Virus record (IMG/VR): IMGVR_UViG_3300036781_000418
Coordinates: 62,001-126,000 of that record
Length of the DNA: 64,000 nucleotides
DNA from: a virus
Direction: 5' to 3' (one strand)
Position 1 is the stretch's first letter. Each line of letters opens with the position of its first letter. Of the stretch, positions 62,819 to 64,000 are shown piece by piece. The notes below the pieces were generated by a model. The model was not told the DNA's origin. It made no database searches and worked only from the letters and a program-made list of their open reading frames with translations. The translations under genes and the position numbers were made by a program.

Positions 62819-64000
62819 ATGGCGGATACCAACGAAATTGAAGCCCTAAAAACGCTTCAGCGGATCGAGAAGCTGCTGCGTTCGAACTCGGCTACGTCCA
62901 GCGCTCCAGCCGCCGAACGGCTGTCCGCAAAACGACTCCCTGGCGGCGCGAACAACGACACCATGAAGGACGCGGCGGACGCGAACAAGACCCTGCGTGC
63001 CGTGGCTGGAGCGTCCAAGAAGCTGAACGCCACGACGATCGCGCTAACGGACTCATTTAAGTCCCTCAACACCGACATTCGTCGTGCCTCGGTTGGCATT
63101 GGTACGTTCACAAGCCAGCTGTCTAAGGCGTTGTCCGCCCTGAAGGGCGAGGTTGCTGGAAAGCCGGCCGAGCAGGCTGAGGTCGTTGGAACTGAGAAGC
63201 CGCTGACTGAACTTGGTGACATGCTCGTCGCCACGACCAAGAACTTTAGCAACCTAAACTCGGAGCTGGAGAAGCTGGTTGGTAACTACGCTAGGCAGGC
63301 GGGCGTTGGCTCTGGTCCAGCCCCACTGCTTGGTGCAATTCCACGTGCTCCTGGCCCAGCACCCGCCCCAGCACCGGCTCCAGGGAAGGTCCCCGGTGCC
63401 CTCCAACAGACCCCGGTGTTGAGCACCATTGGAACGTTCCTTAAGGGGCTCTCGACCTCAACGGTTGGTCTCTACAGTATGACGGAGGTGCTTGGTAAGC
63501 TGTGGAAGGTCACGCAGCAGGTCACCGGTGACTTCTTCGCTCTATCCAAGGTTGGCCTCGGTTCAGCTGGAAACTTGCAGACGTTGTACGTGAACGCCGC
63601 CAAGGCGGGCATGTCGCTGGCTGACTACTCCAAGCTCCTCCAGAACAACGTGTCCTTGGCCGCACGGGCTGGATCACTGAACAACTTTGACAAGCTAACG
63701 TCCGCCGCCGACAAGCAGCTTGCCCAGCTTGGCGTCTTCGGTGAGGACGCCAAGAACCTGCAGGCCACGCTGCTGAACACGGCCACGCTGGCCGGGGTTC
63801 CACAGGCCCAGTTTGCCGACGTCCTGAACGATCAAATTTCAACGTTCGACAAGCTCCGTAAGGTCACCAACCTGACCGCCTCAGAGTTCGCCGACCTTGT
63901 TACGACGGTCTCACAGTCTGATCAAGCCCAAAAGGAGTTGGTTGGTCTCGCCCCAGATGAACGGGCTGCACGTCAAAGCCAGCTCGTTGAGCTGGCCGCC
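62819..64000 (+). CDS. Tape-measure-like protein, 3' end outside the window
   Basis: An open frame from ATG at 62819 to the right edge, 394 codons so far. The N-terminus is a charged helix (NEIEALKTLQRIEKLLRSNS), followed by Ala/Lys-rich helices (LNTDIRRASVGIGTFTSQLS), a Pro/Ala linker at about 174-200 (GPAPAPAPAPGK) and hydrophobic helical stretches (TIGTFLKGLSTSTVGLYSMT). These are typical of tail tape-measure proteins, which set tail length and pass into the host. Position opposite the gp26-like tail-assembly gene supports this. Confidence 0.78.
   Translation, partial: MADTNEIEALKTLQRIEKLLRSNSATSSAPAAERLSAKRLPGGANNDTMKDAADANKTLRAVAGASKKLNATTIALTDSFKSLNTDIRRASVGIGTFTSQLSKALSALKGEVAGKPAEQAEVVGTEKPLTELGDMLVATTKNFSNLNSELEKLVGNYARQAGVGSGPAPLLGAIPRAPGPAPAPAPAPGKVPGALQQTPVLSTIGTFLKGLSTSTVGLYSMTEVLGKLWKVTQQVTGDFFALSKVGLGSAGNLQTLYVNAAKAGMSLADYSKLLQNNVSLAARAGSLNNFDKLTSAADKQLAQLGVFGEDAKNLQATLLNTATLAGVPQAQFADVLNDQISTFDKLRKVTNLTASEFADLVTTVSQSDQAQKELVGLAPDERAARQSQLVELAA

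Noticed and set aside
1-64000. CRISPR arrays, tRNA or rRNA genes
   Set aside because: No regularly spaced direct repeats and no cloverleaf with a convincing T-arm were seen in the intergenic gaps, which are all under 200 bases.

Overview
This window is a piece of a large tailed-phage genome of the T4 superfamily (a myovirus with a contractile tail). The evidence is a near-complete set of T4-type morphogenesis proteins: baseplate wedge gp6 and gp25, sheath gp18, tube gp19, neck gp13 and gp14, sheath stabiliser gp15, head-completion gp4, a gp5-like spike, gp48/gp54-like tube-junction proteins and a gp26-like protein. It also carries gp55 (late sigma factor) and the gp46/gp47 recombination nuclease. 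The structural proteins are far longer than in T4 (a 2917-residue protein, a 1208-residue gp6), which suggests a jumbo-type genome. The sequence is GC-rich, with AT-richer islands at the two homing endonucleases. The host cannot be named from this window.

Layout. Positions 1-51.2 kb are read almost entirely leftward. From right to left the order is: a nucleotidyltransferase and a baseplate operon (51.2-43.8 kb); MazG-like and small genes; a fibre-like protein; a kinase/PPAT fusion of CoA type; neck gp13, gp14, gp15; sheath and tube; an AAA+ ATPase; a homing endonuclease; a gp54-like protein; four tandem cargo-like genes; gp4; two LRR genes; three tandem paralogues; gp6; another cargo-like cluster; two giant structural genes split by a second homing endonuclease. 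Positions 51.3-61.6 kb are read rightward: gp55, gp47, an HslV-like peptidase, gp46, three LRR proteins, a PD-(D/E)XK nuclease and a polymerase-like protein. A leftward gp26-like gene and a rightward tape-measure-like gene (running off the right edge) follow from face-to-face late promoters.

Three themes stand out. First, about twenty otherwise dissimilar proteins begin with the same short peptide, roughly MKLxxLxE. It matches the form of the T4 capsid-targeting propeptide (MKTYQEFIAE) and ends in the L/I-x-E site used by the T4 prohead protease. I read these as a large, largely undescribed set of head-packaged, possibly injected proteins, inserted between morphogenesis genes; five are leucine-rich-repeat proteins with a common C-terminal domain. 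Second, late promoters with core TAAATA are visible before most structural operons, and at least seven overlap one arm of a perfect stem-loop ending just before the start codon. The stems differ in sequence but keep the same geometry. This resembles the T4 arrangement (lysozyme gene e, I-TevI) in which read-through mRNA is translationally blocked and only mRNA started at the late promoter is translated. Third, the gp26-like gene ends in a correctly phased UUUUUUC heptamer that would shift ribosomes -1 into the next ORF, which lacks a good start codon.

Operon boundaries also carry a repeated non-coding element (a 33-bp core in three copies plus a GC-rich companion) of unknown role. No tRNA, rRNA, CRISPR array, integrase or insertion sequence was seen.
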